Below, piece after piece: positions 47,192-56,800 of a DNA stretch of 64,000 bases (positions are counted from its first letter, which is position 1; each line of letters starts with the position of its first letter). The position numbers and the translations under genes were made by a program. Where the stretch lies: the NCBI RefSeq assembly GCF_032121415.1, contig NZ_CP135079.1, positions 2,604,001 through 2,668,000 of the forward strand, read 5' to 3'. The notes under the pieces are model-generated. The model was not told the origin of the DNA. It saw only the letters and a list, made by a program, of their open reading frames with translations, and made no database searches. The DNA comes from Streptomyces parvus (lineage in GTDB: Bacteria; Actinomycetota; Actinomycetes; Streptomycetales; Streptomycetaceae).

Positions 47192-48850
47192 TCAGCCGCC
47201 GCGGACGTCCCGCTGGTGGCTGAGCAGGCGGCGCAGGTCCAGGGGCAGCGGGTGGTGCGGCCCGTAGGTGCGCTCGGCGTCGTACAGCAGCGCCTGGAGC
47301 TGGGCCCGGCCCGCGGTGTGGTCGCCGACCGCCAGGAGCAGTTGTCCGATGCGGTGCCGGATGTCGAGGGCGCGGCCGGGGTCGGAGGTGATCGGCCCGT
47401 AGGCGTTCTCGTAGTACGGGAGGACCGCGCGGTACTCGACGAGGGCGGCCCCGGCCTCGCCGAGCTGTTCCAGGCACTGGGCCGCGTCGTAACGGAACTG
47501 GAGGGCCTGGCTGTCGGCCGGGCCCGCCTCGGCGGTGCGGTCCTCGGCGAGGCGGCGCAGCTCGGGCAGGGCGCGGCGGTACTGCCCGTCGTCCATGAGC
47601 GTCGCGGCGTACTGCTTGCGCAGGATGCGGACGACCGGTGAGTGCTCACCGTGCTCGGCCGCGGCGGCCGGGAGCGTGGCGCCGAGGACGTCCACGGCCT
47701 GGGTGATCCGGCCCTCGCCGAGGAGCTTCTTCACCTCGTCCACGGCCCGCGCGACGTCCAGCCGGCCGGGCGGCGGGGTGGTGGGGCGGGCCGGGGCGGC
47801 CTGGGCCGGGGACGGGAAGGCTGCCGGGGGCTGGGTGGGGGACGGCGGGCCGCCGAGGGTGGGCCGCGTCGCGGCCAGGACGGGCGGCGGCGCGGCGAAG
47901 GTGGCGGGCGCGGGAACGGGGGCCGGGGTGGCGGCCCGGTCCGGCCAGGGGGCGTGCGGCCGCAGGAACGGGCGGGTCGGGTCGAGCGGCCCGGCGGGGG
48001 CCCCGTGCTTCGGCAGCAGCGGGGCCAGTTCCTCGTACACCTCCTGGGCGGAGGCGGGCCTCTCCTGCGGGTCCTTGGCGAGCAGCCGCAGGACGAGGGC
48101 CTCCAGCGCGACGGGCACCTCGGCGCGCTTCTGCCGGACCGGGACCGGGGCCTCGTAGAGATGGCGGTGCAGGACGCCCAGCGCGGTGGACCCGGCGAAC
48201 GGCACGTCGCCGCTGAGGAGTTCGTGCAGGAGCACCCCGAGGGCGTACAGGTCGGTGTACGGACCGACCGCGCCGCCCATCGCCTGCTCGGGGGCCATGT
48301 AGGCCGGGGACCCGATGGGCGAACCGGTGTGCGTGAGGCGGGTGGTGTCGGTGTCGAGGACGGAGGCGACGCCGAGGTCGAGGACGGTGACGGTGCCGTC
48401 GGGGCGGACCATCACGTTCCGGGGCTTGAGGTCGCGGTGGACGATCGGCACCGCGTGCACCGCGCAGAGGACCGCGCAGAGCTGGGCGGCGACCGCGACG
48501 GCCCACGGCCAGGGGTACGGGTCCTGTTCGGCCAGGTGGTCGGCGAGGTCGGCGCCCTCGACGTGCTGCATGACGAGGTAGAGGTCGTCGCCCTCGCTGC
48601 CGGCGTCGTGGACGGTGACCAGGCCCGGGTGGTCGACCTGGGCGGTGACCCGGCACTCGCGGACGAACCGGCGGCGCAGTTCGTCGGCCGCGTCGCTGCC
48701 GGTGGGCCCGGCGACCCGGTCGGGGCGCAGCAGTTTCACGGCGACGCGGCGGTCGAGGCGCCGGTCGTACGCCGTCCACACCTGCCCCATACCGCCCTGG
48801 CCGAGGATGGCCGCCAGCTCGTAGCGGTCGGCGATGGTCCGCCCGCTCAC
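47192..48850 (-). CDS. serine/threonine protein kinase, TPR-like C-terminus
   Basis: 552 residues from GTG, overlapping the previous stop by GTGA. Hanks-type kinase to about 275: LGQGGMGQVW near 17-26 (Gly loop), AVKLLRP (Lys), HRDLKPRNVMV near 137 (catalytic loop), LDLGVAS near 158 where the usual DFG is DLG, and SPAYMAPEQ near 180. A Pro/Ala-rich linker (about 285-370) leads to helical repeats (ALQFRYDAAQCLEQLGEAGAALVEYRAVLPYYEN), TPR-like. There is no membrane segment, so it is a cytosolic kinase. The DLG variant is common and does not by itself mean inactivity. Confidence 0.92.
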   Translation of the reverse strand: MSGRTIADRYELAAILGQGGMGQVWTAYDRRLDRRVAVKLLRPDRVAGPTGSDAADELRRRFVRECRVTAQVDHPGLVTVHDAGSEGDDLYLVMQHVEGADLADHLAEQDPYPWPWAVAVAAQLCAVLCAVHAVPIVHRDLKPRNVMVRPDGTVTVLDLGVASVLDTDTTRLTHTGSPIGSPAYMAPEQAMGGAVGPYTDLYALGVLLHELLSGDVPFAGSTALGVLHRHLYEAPVPVRQKRAEVPVALEALVLRLLAKDPQERPASAQEVYEELAPLLPKHGAPAGPLDPTRPFLRPHAPWPDRAATPAPVPAPATFAAPPPVLAATRPTLGGPPSPTQPPAAFPSPAQAAPARPTTPPPGRLDVARAVDEVKKLLGEGRITQAVDVLGATLPAAAAEHGEHSPVVRILRKQYAATLMDDGQYRRALPELRRLAEDRTAEAGPADSQALQFRYDAAQCLEQLGEAGAALVEYRAVLPYYENAYGPITSDPGRALDIRHRIGQLLLAVGDHTAGRAQLQALLYDAERTYGPHHPLPLDLRRLLSHQRDVRGG

Positions 48851-49443
48851 CGGCCCTCGCCGTCCCTGTTCTCCTTGCGGAGGTAGTCGCTCAGCTCGTC
48901 CAGCTCGGCGCGGACCTGGTCGAGGCGCCGGGGCGCGGGCGTGGGGGTGGCCGGGGTGGTGGGAGCGGTGTACGGGTTGGGCTGCTGGTGCTGTGGGGCC
49001 TGGTGCAGCTGGAGCGGGACGAGGTGCTGCTGCTGGTACGGGAGCGGGGGCGCCGGGTGGTCGGGCGTGCCGTACGGGGCCGGGGCGCCGAGGGTGCTGT
49101 AGTGCCGTATCTCCGCGTACAGGTAGTAGGTGATCACGCCGGCCAGCAGGCCGGCGATCCAGACCATCATGAGCAGCGCCGCCGCGTCCGACATCGCGTC
49201 GGGGTCGTCCGGGGTGGCCATGATGAAGGCGAACAGCCCGATGTTGAGGGCGATCACGACCACCAGCAGGACCCAGTCGCGCGGCTTGCGGGTGACGATC
49301 GCGAGCCGCAGCATCGGCGCCCAGCCCAACAGACCGCAGCTCAGCACGGTCAGCGCCACGAGGATCACGCGCACCGTCGTGAGCGTCGCCGGGGACGGCC
49401 GCGATGTCGTCGGCTGCTGCGGCATGGGGCCGTAGCCGTGCAT
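48847..49443 (-). CDS. membrane protein with C-terminal coiled part, kinase neighbour
   Basis: 198 residues from ATG at 49443 with GGAG upstream. Three hydrophobic segments (about 24-44, 55-74 and 85-108), then a Tyr/Gln/Pro-rich stretch (PYQQQHLVPLQLHQAPQHQQPN) and a basic helix (LDQVRAELDELSDYLRKEN). Coupled to the kinase gene by a GTGA overlap and upstream of it, so the two are co-expressed and the membrane protein may be the kinase's sensor or substrate (inference). No family recognised. Confidence 0.75.
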   Translation of the reverse strand: MHGYGPMPQQPTTSRPSPATLTTVRVILVALTVLSCGLLGWAPMLRLAIVTRKPRDWVLLVVVIALNIGLFAFIMATPDDPDAMSDAAALLMMVWIAGLLAGVITYYLYAEIRHYSTLGAPAPYGTPDHPAPPLPYQQQHLVPLQLHQAPQHQQPNPYTAPTTPATPTPAPRRLDQVRAELDELSDYLRKENRDGEGR

Positions 49444-49574
49444 GTGCTGCTCCAGGGAGGCGTATGTCGGACGTGTGGGGTGAGCGTATACACCTCCGCC
49501 GACCGGCTGACCCCGGTTGCCGCCAAGGTTGTCCGCACCGTTGTGTGCGGCGGCCCGGGGGCGGCGAGGAGCCG

Positions 49575-49658
49575 ATGAGGAGGGACCTGTCCGACTCCGA
49601 CGCGCCGGTCGTGGCGGAGAAGCCCGCCGCGAAGGACGTCGTCGCCCTGGAGCGGTAG
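49575..49658 (+). CDS. possible 27-residue peptide
   Basis: ATG at 49575 to TAG at 49656, with GAGGAG four bases upstream. The product, MRRDLSDSDAPVVAEKPAAKDVVALER, is charged and has coding-like third bases. It lies between two minus-strand genes. It may be a real micro-protein or chance; nothing else supports it. Confidence 0.25.
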   Translation: MRRDLSDSDAPVVAEKPAAKDVVALER

Positions 49659-49661
49659 GGC

Positions 49662-50270
49662 TCAGCCCGGGGAGGGGGTGCCCGGGCCGTACGAGGGGGT
49701 TCCGCCGCCGAAGTCGACCTCGGCCGCGGGCAGGACGCGCACCCGGCGTCCGGGGAAGCGGAGGTTCCGGTAGATCTCGTTGTGGTGCGCGACGGACGCC
49801 TCCGGTGCGGCGTACCGGCCGGAGGAGGCGGGCCGGACGGACGTGGTGTGCCCGTCCGCGACGAGCACCACGTCGTACCCCCGGCTCAGCGCCTGCCGGG
49901 CCGTGGATTCGACGCAGATCTCGGTGGCGAACCCGGTGACGACGACCTCGGTCACCCCTCGGGCGCGCAGGACGACGTCCAGCTCCGTGCCGAGGAAGCT
50001 GTCCGGGGCGGCCTTGGGTACGACGGTGTCCCCGGCCCCGGGGGCCAGTTCGGGCACGATCCGCCACCCGTCGGTCCCCGGCTCCAGCTCCTCGTCCTGC
50101 TGCTGCGCGAACACCACCGGGGCCCCGGTCGCCCTGGCCCGCGCCCGGAGACCGGCGACGGCCGCGACGGTGGCGGACGCGCGGTGCGCGAGCGCGACGA
50201 GGGTGATCTGCATGTCGATGACGAGGAGCGCGGCGGTGGGGGGCGCCCCGGTCGGGGAAGCCGCGGTCAC
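49662..50270 (-). CDS. isochorismatase-family cysteine hydrolase
   Basis: 202 residues from GTG at 50270 with GAGAGG upstream (another in-frame GTG lies 15 bases further up). Catalytic set of the family: Asp in LLVIDMQ near 18, Lys in VPKAAPDSFLGT near 88, Cys in GFATEICVESTAR near 122. Family members hydrolyse isochorismate, nicotinamide or ureido compounds; the sequence does not say which, though the shape is nearest to the nicotinamidase-like cysteine hydrolases. The N-terminal Ala/Pro tail is variable. The next gene upstream is an acetyltransferase, 17 bp away. Confidence 0.85.
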   Translation of the reverse strand: MTAASPTGAPPTAALLVIDMQITLVALAHRASATVAAVAGLRARARATGAPVVFAQQQDEELEPGTDGWRIVPELAPGAGDTVVPKAAPDSFLGTELDVVLRARGVTEVVVTGFATEICVESTARQALSRGYDVVLVADGHTTSVRPASSGRYAAPEASVAHHNEIYRNLRFPGRRVRVLPAAEVDFGGGTPSYGPGTPSPG

Positions 50271-50287
50271 ACCACCGCCTCTCACCG

Positions 50288-51034
50288 TCACAGCCGGTGC
50301 CGTACCCATACGTTGGGCTCGACGTACACCGCGTACCCGTGGGCGAGCGCACAGTGCACCGGGACGAGCGCCCCCGGCACCTCCACCGGACCGTCCGTGT
50401 CGAACGGCAGCCCGGTCCATTCCCGCCACTGCGCGAGCGAACCGCTCACCGTCATCGACACGGTGGCGACCGAGTCCACCGTCCCGCCCGCCCGGACGTG
50501 GACCCGCAGCCAGGGGTCCTCGGGCAGCCCGTCATCGGCCCGGGTCAGCCGGGCGTACTCCTCCATCGGCAGACCGGACTTCAGGTGCTTCCCGCTCGGC
50601 CGCACCGGGGCGACGACCTCCCGGAAGCCATGCCTCCGCGCGTTGTCCCGCATCGCGGCGAGCATCCGGCCCGATATCCCCTTGCCCTGATGACCGGTGG
50701 CCACCGTGATCTCGATCGCGCCGACCGTGTCGGGCGTGCGGCCGCGCCGCAGGTCGGCGAAGGCCCACAGCAGCATCCGGTCCCAGCCGCCGACGGGCAG
50801 TTCGCCCCGCCCGGGGGCGTCCAGCACGAAGGGCACGCTGTAGGCGCGGGCGACCACCGCACCCTCGGGGTCGGTGGCGACCAGCACGTACTGAGGGAAC
50901 TCGACGGCGATCCGCGCGAAGTTGGCCCAGCCGACGATGTCCTCCAGCACGAACTCCGGCCAGGTGTCCGGCATTCCGTCCAGGGCGCCGGCGAGCTCGG
51001 GGCGCTCGGCGAGGGTGGTGATGTTCAGCTCCAT
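50288..51034 (-). CDS. GNAT-like N-acetyltransferase
   Basis: 248 residues from ATG at 51034; a longer frame upstream has no start signal. A single GNAT-like fold: IEITVATGHQGKGISGRMLAAMRDNARRHG near 108-137 is the acetyl-CoA loop (Q/RxxGxG/A as HQGKGISG). The remaining C-terminal half (VSMTVSGSLAQWREWTGLPFDTDGPVEVPGALVPVHC) is longer than in the smallest acetyltransferases and contains a carboxylate-rich pocket. The acceptor is unknown. Just upstream of the isochorismatase gene. Confidence 0.8.
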   Translation of the reverse strand: MELNITTLAERPELAGALDGMPDTWPEFVLEDIVGWANFARIAVEFPQYVLVATDPEGAVVARAYSVPFVLDAPGRGELPVGGWDRMLLWAFADLRRGRTPDTVGAIEITVATGHQGKGISGRMLAAMRDNARRHGFREVVAPVRPSGKHLKSGLPMEEYARLTRADDGLPEDPWLRVHVRAGGTVDSVATVSMTVSGSLAQWREWTGLPFDTDGPVEVPGALVPVHCALAHGYAVYVEPNVWVRHRL

Positions 51035-51104
51035 ACCCGCGACCCTAAGCAGCCGGTACCGCTCCGACCAGCGAATATCGGCGCGGTTCGCCGCGCTTAG
51101 GAGG

Positions 51105-51319
51105 CGGCGGGCGGAACAGGGGCTCAGCACCTTCCTGACCGCCTGGGCCGACGCCGTATGCCGCTGCCTGGACCGGTACGCGTACCTCGACGACGACGGG
51201 TCCGGCACGAGGTCGCGGACCCGGCCCGCTTGCTGGTCAAGGAGCTGGACGGGGGTGGCTGGGGACCGACGTGGTCCGGCCGGAACCGTGAGGTGTGCAT
51301 GCCGCGTCCCCACCCGTGA
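51105..51319 (+). pseudogene. frameshifted coding remnant
   Basis: Two adjoining frames have strong coding-like third-base GC: LSTFLTAWADAVCRCLDRY in one frame (about 51122-51178 on the + strand), then after a one-base shift near 51210 EVADPARLLVKELDGGGWG and on to a stop at 51317. No start is present at the left end. This looks like a gene broken by a truncation and a frameshift. I do not recognise the family. No neighbour suggests a role. Confidence 0.4.
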
Positions 51320-51330
51320 CTTTCCACCCC

Positions 51331-51377
51331 GTGCGCCACCCGTCGTCACCCGTGCGTCACCCGTGCGTCACCCGTCG
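51331..51377 (+). repeat. short tandem repeat TCACCCGTGCG
   Basis: Four to five imperfect copies of an 11-base unit between the remnant and the next start. Confidence 0.6.
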
Positions 51378-51389
51378 AGGAGCAGAACC

Positions 51390-52052
51390 ATGACCCAGCC
51401 CGGCAGTACACCGAACCGCCCCCGGAGAGGCGCCGGATGCCTGCAGAGCCTGCTGGTGCTCGCGGTGATCCTCGGTCTGGGCTACGGAGCGTCCAAGATC
51501 TTCGGTGACGAGTCGTCGCAGTCGAAGAAGTCCTCTTCGTCCTCCGCGTCCGCCTCGGACGGCAAGGGCGGATCGTGGGAGATCGGTGACTGCGGAGGCC
51601 CGGACCCGGAGAACAAGCCGGACGGCTACCGCGCCTTCGACTGCGACGAGCAGGGCGCGACCTTCAAGGCCCTGAAGATCGAGGACGCGAGCTTCCTGCC
51701 CAACGCGATCCAGTGCCCCGCCGGAACGGACCTGATCATCCAGGTCTCCCGGGTCTTCGGCTCCGGCGACGACAAGAAGGGCGGCGGCATCCCGACCAAC
51801 ACCGTCTGCGGCCGCAACCTGACGGGCGACCACCCCGGCGACGCGGGCGCCGGCGGCGGCCAGCTCGTCGAGGGCGACTGCGTCTCGGCGACGGCCAAGG
51901 AGATCGCCTGCGCCTCGGCCGGGGCGGCCGACTTCAAGGTCCTCGGCCTCGTCAAGGAGAAGACGGAGTGCCCGGCGGCGACCACGGAGCCGATGCAGCT
52001 GATGATGGCGATGGGCCGCCCGTACGACGTCATCTGCGGCGGCAAGGCCTGA
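51390..52052 (+). CDS. LppU-like exported protein with duplicated domain
   Basis: 220 residues from ATG with GAGGAG upstream. One membrane helix at about 18-35, Ser-rich linker, then an outer part that repeats: first unit GDCGG...FDCDEQGATFKALKI...CPAG...VCGRN and second unit GDCVS...IACASAGAADFKVLGL...CPAA...VICGG, each with four Cys at matching places. This pattern resembles the LppU/SCO3897 family of exported Streptomyces proteins. The ligand is unknown. It is not a lipoprotein because no lipobox Cys follows the helix. Confidence 0.75.
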   Translation: MTQPGSTPNRPRRGAGCLQSLLVLAVILGLGYGASKIFGDESSQSKKSSSSSASASDGKGGSWEIGDCGGPDPENKPDGYRAFDCDEQGATFKALKIEDASFLPNAIQCPAGTDLIIQVSRVFGSGDDKKGGGIPTNTVCGRNLTGDHPGDAGAGGGQLVEGDCVSATAKEIACASAGAADFKVLGLVKEKTECPAATTEPMQLMMAMGRPYDVICGGKA

Positions 52053-52088
52053 ACCCCCGGCCCCTCCCCGTGCGGCGGTGGCGACCGC

Positions 52089-52889
52089 TCAGCCGCCGCA
52101 CTGGGCGAGCATGGCCCGCTTGTCGGCCGTCGTGACCGGCAGTCCGTACTTCAGCGAGACCTGGGCGAACCGCACCGCGTACGAGCAGCGGATCGGCTTG
52201 TACGGCGGAAGCCAGGAGGCGGGGCCGGAGTCGCGCTTGGCGTTGTTGGCCGGGCCGTCCACCGGAAGGAGGTTGAGCGGGTCGTTGGCGATCTGTTCGC
52301 GCTTCGACTCGTTCCAGCGGGCGGCGCCCATCTGCCAGTTGTAGGACAGCGGCATCACATGGTCGATCTGCACCTCGGTCGCCTGCTGCTTGCGCCAGTC
52401 GATGGTCTCGCCGGTGTAGGGGTCGTGGAGCGTCATCGCCATGACGATGCAGTCGGAACCCGCCTTGTGCTCGATGTCCTTGCCGTCACGGGCGAGCAGG
52501 TCGTTGCGGGTGTCACAGCCGTTGCGGGCGAGCGGGATGCCGTCGACGCCGTCCTTCCAGGCGTAGCCGAACTTGTCCCGCTCGTAGCCGGTTTTCGGGC
52601 CGCGCCCCTTGGTGGCCACCTTCTCGATGAGCTGCCGGGCGGCGGCCCGGTCCGCGTCACTGGTGAGGGGCGCCAGGCCCGGCTTCGTACCGTCCGGGTT
52701 GTCCAGCGGGCCGGCGCCGAAGCCCTCGGCGGACTGCGCGCCGCCGTTGGTACCGCCGCTCGTGCTGCCACCGTCGGCGGAGAGGTCGTCGGGGTCACAG
52801 CCCGCCAGGGCGAGCACGACGAGGGTGCCGACGGCGGGCAGGGCCGCCGCTCGGTGCGTACGGCGGCGGTGCGTACGGGGAGCTATCAC
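52089..52889 (-). CDS. exported HNH endonuclease-family lipoprotein (DUF1524-like)
   Basis: 266 residues from GTG at 52889. The signal peptide ends in a lipobox-like LALAGC (Cys near residue 30), then Asp/Gly-rich linker, and from about 85 a nuclease-like domain: TEVQIDHVMPLSYNWQMGAARW near 170-190 with the catalytic His of DHV, followed by NDPLNLLPVDGPANNAKRD and ASWLPP near 205-230, the usual pattern of the DUF1524/GmrSD C-terminal HNH family. An exported nuclease may scavenge DNA or attack competitors; the function is inference. Confidence 0.85.
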   Translation of the reverse strand: MIAPRTHRRRTHRAAALPAVGTLVVLALAGCDPDDLSADGGSTSGGTNGGAQSAEGFGAGPLDNPDGTKPGLAPLTSDADRAAARQLIEKVATKGRGPKTGYERDKFGYAWKDGVDGIPLARNGCDTRNDLLARDGKDIEHKAGSDCIVMAMTLHDPYTGETIDWRKQQATEVQIDHVMPLSYNWQMGAARWNESKREQIANDPLNLLPVDGPANNAKRDSGPASWLPPYKPIRCSYAVRFAQVSLKYGLPVTTADKRAMLAQCGG

Positions 52890-53001
52890 GTGAAGCCGTC
52901 CTGACGGGGAGAAAACCGAACGCGGAGAATCCTACGAGCGTCTTCCCCGCCGACGCGGCTTCCATGACTGCGCTTCAGCACACAGCCCGCCTCGACGCGG
53001 C

Positions 53002-53160
53002 TCACACCTTCCCGGTGCCGAGGGTGTTCTCGGACGCCAGCAGCCCCGAACCGATGACCTCCAGCCACGGCTCCCGGTCGCTCGCCGCGTTGTTCTTCGC
53101 GCCGGAGGACGGTCGCGCCCACTGACGGGCCCCCTCGGGCCCGGCCTCATATGCGTTTCC
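53002..53160 (-). other. unexplained coding-like frame, C-terminal about 50 residues
   Basis: In the frame ending at TGA 53002 the translation AKNNAASDREPWLEVIGSG and LLASENTLGTGKV has very high third-base GC and looks like a real protein end, but no ATG or GTG opens it and other frames overlap it. It may be the stub of a truncated gene. No family recognised. Confidence 0.25.
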
Positions 53161-53185
53161 TGAGCGATGGACGAGGTCCCGCGGC

Positions 53186-53782
53186 CTAGTCGTCCGCGAA
53201 CCAGGAACGGCCTTGGGCCCAGTGGGCCACCCACCCCGCGAAACCGGGCGTGCCCGGCATCAGGGGAGTGCCCGGCCGGGTGCCGAACGGTATCGCGCCG
53301 TACTCGTCGATCAGCCAGACATGACCGCGTTGCGGGCCCGTGGTGATCAGGTGCCAGTACATGCCGCAGCCGTCCGTGCCCAGCAGCAGGGAGCCGTGGT
53401 CGTACACGTCGTCCACCCGGGCCTCGAACTCCTGGTCCGGCAACAGCTCCTCGTCCCCGTCGTCCTCCACCTCCCACAGCCATGCCTCCGTGAGCGGAAA
53501 AGGACGGGCGAGCAGGCGCTCGGAACGGCCCTCGCCCCAGTCCGAGGGCGTCTGCGCGAGGGGCAGCAGACCGTAGTGGGGCGGTCCCGCGCGCAGTCCG
53601 TCGCAGATCTCCGCCACGAACGTGCGGTACGGCTCCGGGAGCTCGATGCCGTGCTCCGCCTCGAAGGACCGCACCGCCTCCCAACCGGCCGGCGGCACCG
53701 CGCCGGGATGGGCCGCGACGGTCTCGCGGAGGGTGGCGGCCTCCGACGGGGCGCAGGTTTCCGTGTTCATGCCGGTCATCAT
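53186..53782 (-). CDS. SUKH-family (SMI1/KNR4) protein
   Basis: 198 residues from ATG at 53782; an ATG at 53770 is equally possible. The SUKH fold: WEAVRSFEAEHGIELPEPYRTFVAEICDGL near 34-64, then YGLLPLAQTPSDWGEG, and a C-terminal part with LGTDGCGMYWHLITTGPQRGHVWLIDEYGAIPF. SUKH proteins are often immunity proteins against toxins delivered between bacteria; others are cytosolic binding proteins. No toxin gene is adjacent. The fold call is safe, the role is not. Confidence 0.85.
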   Translation of the reverse strand: MMTGMNTETCAPSEAATLRETVAAHPGAVPPAGWEAVRSFEAEHGIELPEPYRTFVAEICDGLRAGPPHYGLLPLAQTPSDWGEGRSERLLARPFPLTEAWLWEVEDDGDEELLPDQEFEARVDDVYDHGSLLLGTDGCGMYWHLITTGPQRGHVWLIDEYGAIPFGTRPGTPLMPGTPGFAGWVAHWAQGRSWFADD

Positions 53783-53830
53783 GCAGGAGCCGGGAGAGAC
53801 GCCATGCGGCGCCTGCGCACCGGGACGCCT

Positions 53831-53862
53831 CGGCCCCGCCGGGTGAGCAACCCCGGCGGGGC
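53831..53862 (-). terminator. mfd terminator
   Basis: A 12-bp perfect stem (53831-53842 with 53851-53862) and eight-base loop just past the mfd stop. Confidence 0.75.
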
Positions 53863-53888
53863 CCGGTCGTTCGCGGAACTCCGGGGAG

Positions 53889-56800
53889 CTACGACCCCAG
53901 GATCGTCGTCAGGAACTCGCCCGTCCACGCCAGCAGTTCGCGGCCGATGACCGGCTTGCCGCCGATCCTGCCCGTCGTCGGGCGCGGGACCAGGATCTGG
54001 TGGGCGGCCGGCTTGATGACCGTCTTGGGGTGCAGGCGCTTCAGGCGCAGTTCCTGGGACTCGCGCAGCTCCACCGGGGCGAAGCGGATGTTGGGGCCCT
54101 GGAGGACGATCTCACCGACTCCGCAGGCGCGGGCCAGCATGCGCAGGCCCGCCACCAGCAGGAGGTTCTCGACCGGTTCGGGCAACGGGCCGTAGCGGTC
54201 GGTGAGTTCTTCGCGGACCGCTCGGATGTCGTCCTCCGAGTTGGCCTGGGCGATCGCGCGGTACGCCTGGAGGCGCAGGCGCTCGCCGGGGGCGTAGTCG
54301 TGCGGGACGTGCGCGTCGACCGGGAGCTCGATCTTGACCTCCAGCGGGGGCTCCTCCTCGACGCCGCCCTCCATCTGGGCCCGGTAGTCGGCGACGGCCT
54401 CGCCGACCATGCGGACGTACAGGTCGAAGCCGACGCCCGCGATGTGGCCGGACTGCTCGCCGCCGAGGAGGTTGCCCGCACCGCGGATCTCCAGGTCCTT
54501 CATCGCCACGTACATGCCCGCGCCCATCTCCGTGTGCTGGGCGATCGTCGCCAGGCGCTCGTGGGCCGTCTCGGTCAAGGGCTTCTCGGGGGGGTACAGG
54601 AAGTAGGCGTAGCCCCGGTCGCGGCCTCGGCCCACCCGGCCGCGCAGCTGGTGGAGCTGGGAGAGGCCGAAGTTGTCGCCGCGCTCCACGATCAGGGTGT
54701 TGGCGTTGGAGATGTCGATGCCGGACTCGACGATCGTCGTGGAGACCAGGACGTCGAACTTCTTCTCCCAGAAGTCCACCACCACCTGTTCCAGGGCCTG
54801 TTCGGACATCTGGCCGTGTGCCGTGGCGATGCGCGCCTCGGGGACGATCTCGCGGAGACGGGCGGCCGCCCGGTCGATCGACTCGACCCGGTTGTGGATG
54901 TAGAAGACCTGGCCCTCGCGCAGCAGTTCACGCCGGATCGCCGCGCCGATCTGCTTCTCCTCGTACGGGCCGACGAAGGTGAGGACCGGGTGGCGCTCCT
55001 CCGGCGGAGTGGTGATCGTGGACATCTCGCGGATGCCGGTGACCGCCATTTCCAGCGTACGGGGGATGGGGGTCGCGGACATCGTGAGCACGTCGACGTT
55101 GGCGCGGAGCTTCTTCAGCTGCTCCTTGTGCTCGACACCGAACCGCTGCTCCTCGTCCACGATGACCAGGCCGAGGTCCTTGAACTTCGTCTCGGCGGAG
55201 AACAGGCGGTGCGTGCCGATGACCAGGTCGACCGAGCCGTCCTTGAGGCCTTCGAGGGTTGCCTTCGACTCTGAATCCGACTGGAAGCGGCTCAACGCCC
55301 TTACGTTGACGGGGAATTGGGCGTACCGCTCGGTGAACGTGCCGTAGTGCTGCTGTACGAGGAGCGTCGTGGGGACCAGGACCGCCACCTGCTTGCCGTC
55401 CTGCACCGCCTTGAACGCCGCCCGGACCGCGATCTCCGTCTTGCCGTAGCCGACGTCGCCGCAGATCAGCCGGTCCATCGGGACCGTCTTCTCCATGTCC
55501 TCCTTGACCTCGGCGATCGTGGACAGCTGGTCGGGCGTCTCCGCGTACGGGAAGGCGTCCTCCAGCTCCCGCTGCCAGGGGGTGTCCGCCCCGAAGGCGT
55601 GGCCGGGGGCCGCCATGCGCGCGCTGTACAGCCTGATCAGGTCGGCGGCGATCTCCTTGACCGCCTTCTTCGCCCGCTGCTTCGTCTTCGTCCAGTCAGC
55701 GCCGCCGAGCCGGTGCAGCGTCGGGGCCTCGCCGCCGACGTACTTGGTGACCTGCTCCAGCTGGTCGGTCGGGATGTACAGGCGGTCGCCGGGCTGGCCC
55801 CGCTTGGCGGGGGCGTACTCGACGAGCAGATACTCGCGGGTCGCGCCCTGGACCGTGCGCTGCACCATCTCCACGTACCGGCCGACGCCGTGTTGCTCGT
55901 GGACGATGTAGTCGCCGACCTCCAGCGTCAGCGGGTCGATCGTCTTCCGGCGGCGGGCCGGCATCCGGCCCAGGTCCTTGGTGGCCGTGCGCTGGCCGGT
56001 CAGGTCGGTCTCGGTGAGCACCGCCAGCTTCAGCGCCGGGTCGACGAAGCCCTGCTCGACCGCCCCGCAGGAGACGTGGACGAGGGAGGGAGCGATCTCG
56101 GTGAGGTCCGCGTCGAGGCGGGCCGCGATGCCCTCGCCGCTCAGCACCTCGACCGTACGGGAGGCGAGCCCCTGGCCCTCCGTGACGTACACCGTGCGCC
56201 AGCCGTCGGCCAGCCAGCCCTTGGTGTCGGCGAGCGCCCGGGCGGTGTCGCCCCGGTACGCCTCGGGGGCGTGCATGGAGAGCTGGAGGGTGTCGTCGTC
56301 GTGGTCGGCGGCGTCGGCCGCGAACGGGGAGACCGTCCACCACATCATGCCCAGCTCGCGGGCCCGGTCCCGGACGTCCGCGATGCCCCACAGCGAGGCC
56401 GCGCCCACGTCGATCGGGGCCTCGCCGCCGCCCGCGCTCGCCGCCCACGACGCCTGGAGGAACTCCTGGCTGGTGGCGACCAGATCGGCCGCCCGCGTCC
56501 GCACCCGCTCCGGATCGCAGACGATCGCCATCGCGTCCTTCGGCAGGACGTCGAGCAGCAGCTCCATGTCGTCGACGAGGACCGGGGCCAGGGACTCCAT
56601 GCCCTCGACCGCGATGCCCTCCGCGATCTTGCCGAGCAGCTCGCCCAGCTCCGGATGGGCCTCGGCGAGCACGGCGGCCCGCTCGCGGACCTGGTCGGTC
56701 AGCAGCAGCTCGCGGCAGGGCGGGGCCCACAGCCCGTGCGCGGCGACCTCCAGCGACCGCTGGTCGGCGATCTTGAAGTAGCGGATCTCCTCGACCTCGT

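Noticed and set aside
49404..49574. Longer 84-codon + strand frame ending at 49658
   Set aside because: Only the last 27 codons have a ribosome site and coding-like bases; the rest overlaps the start of a minus-strand gene.
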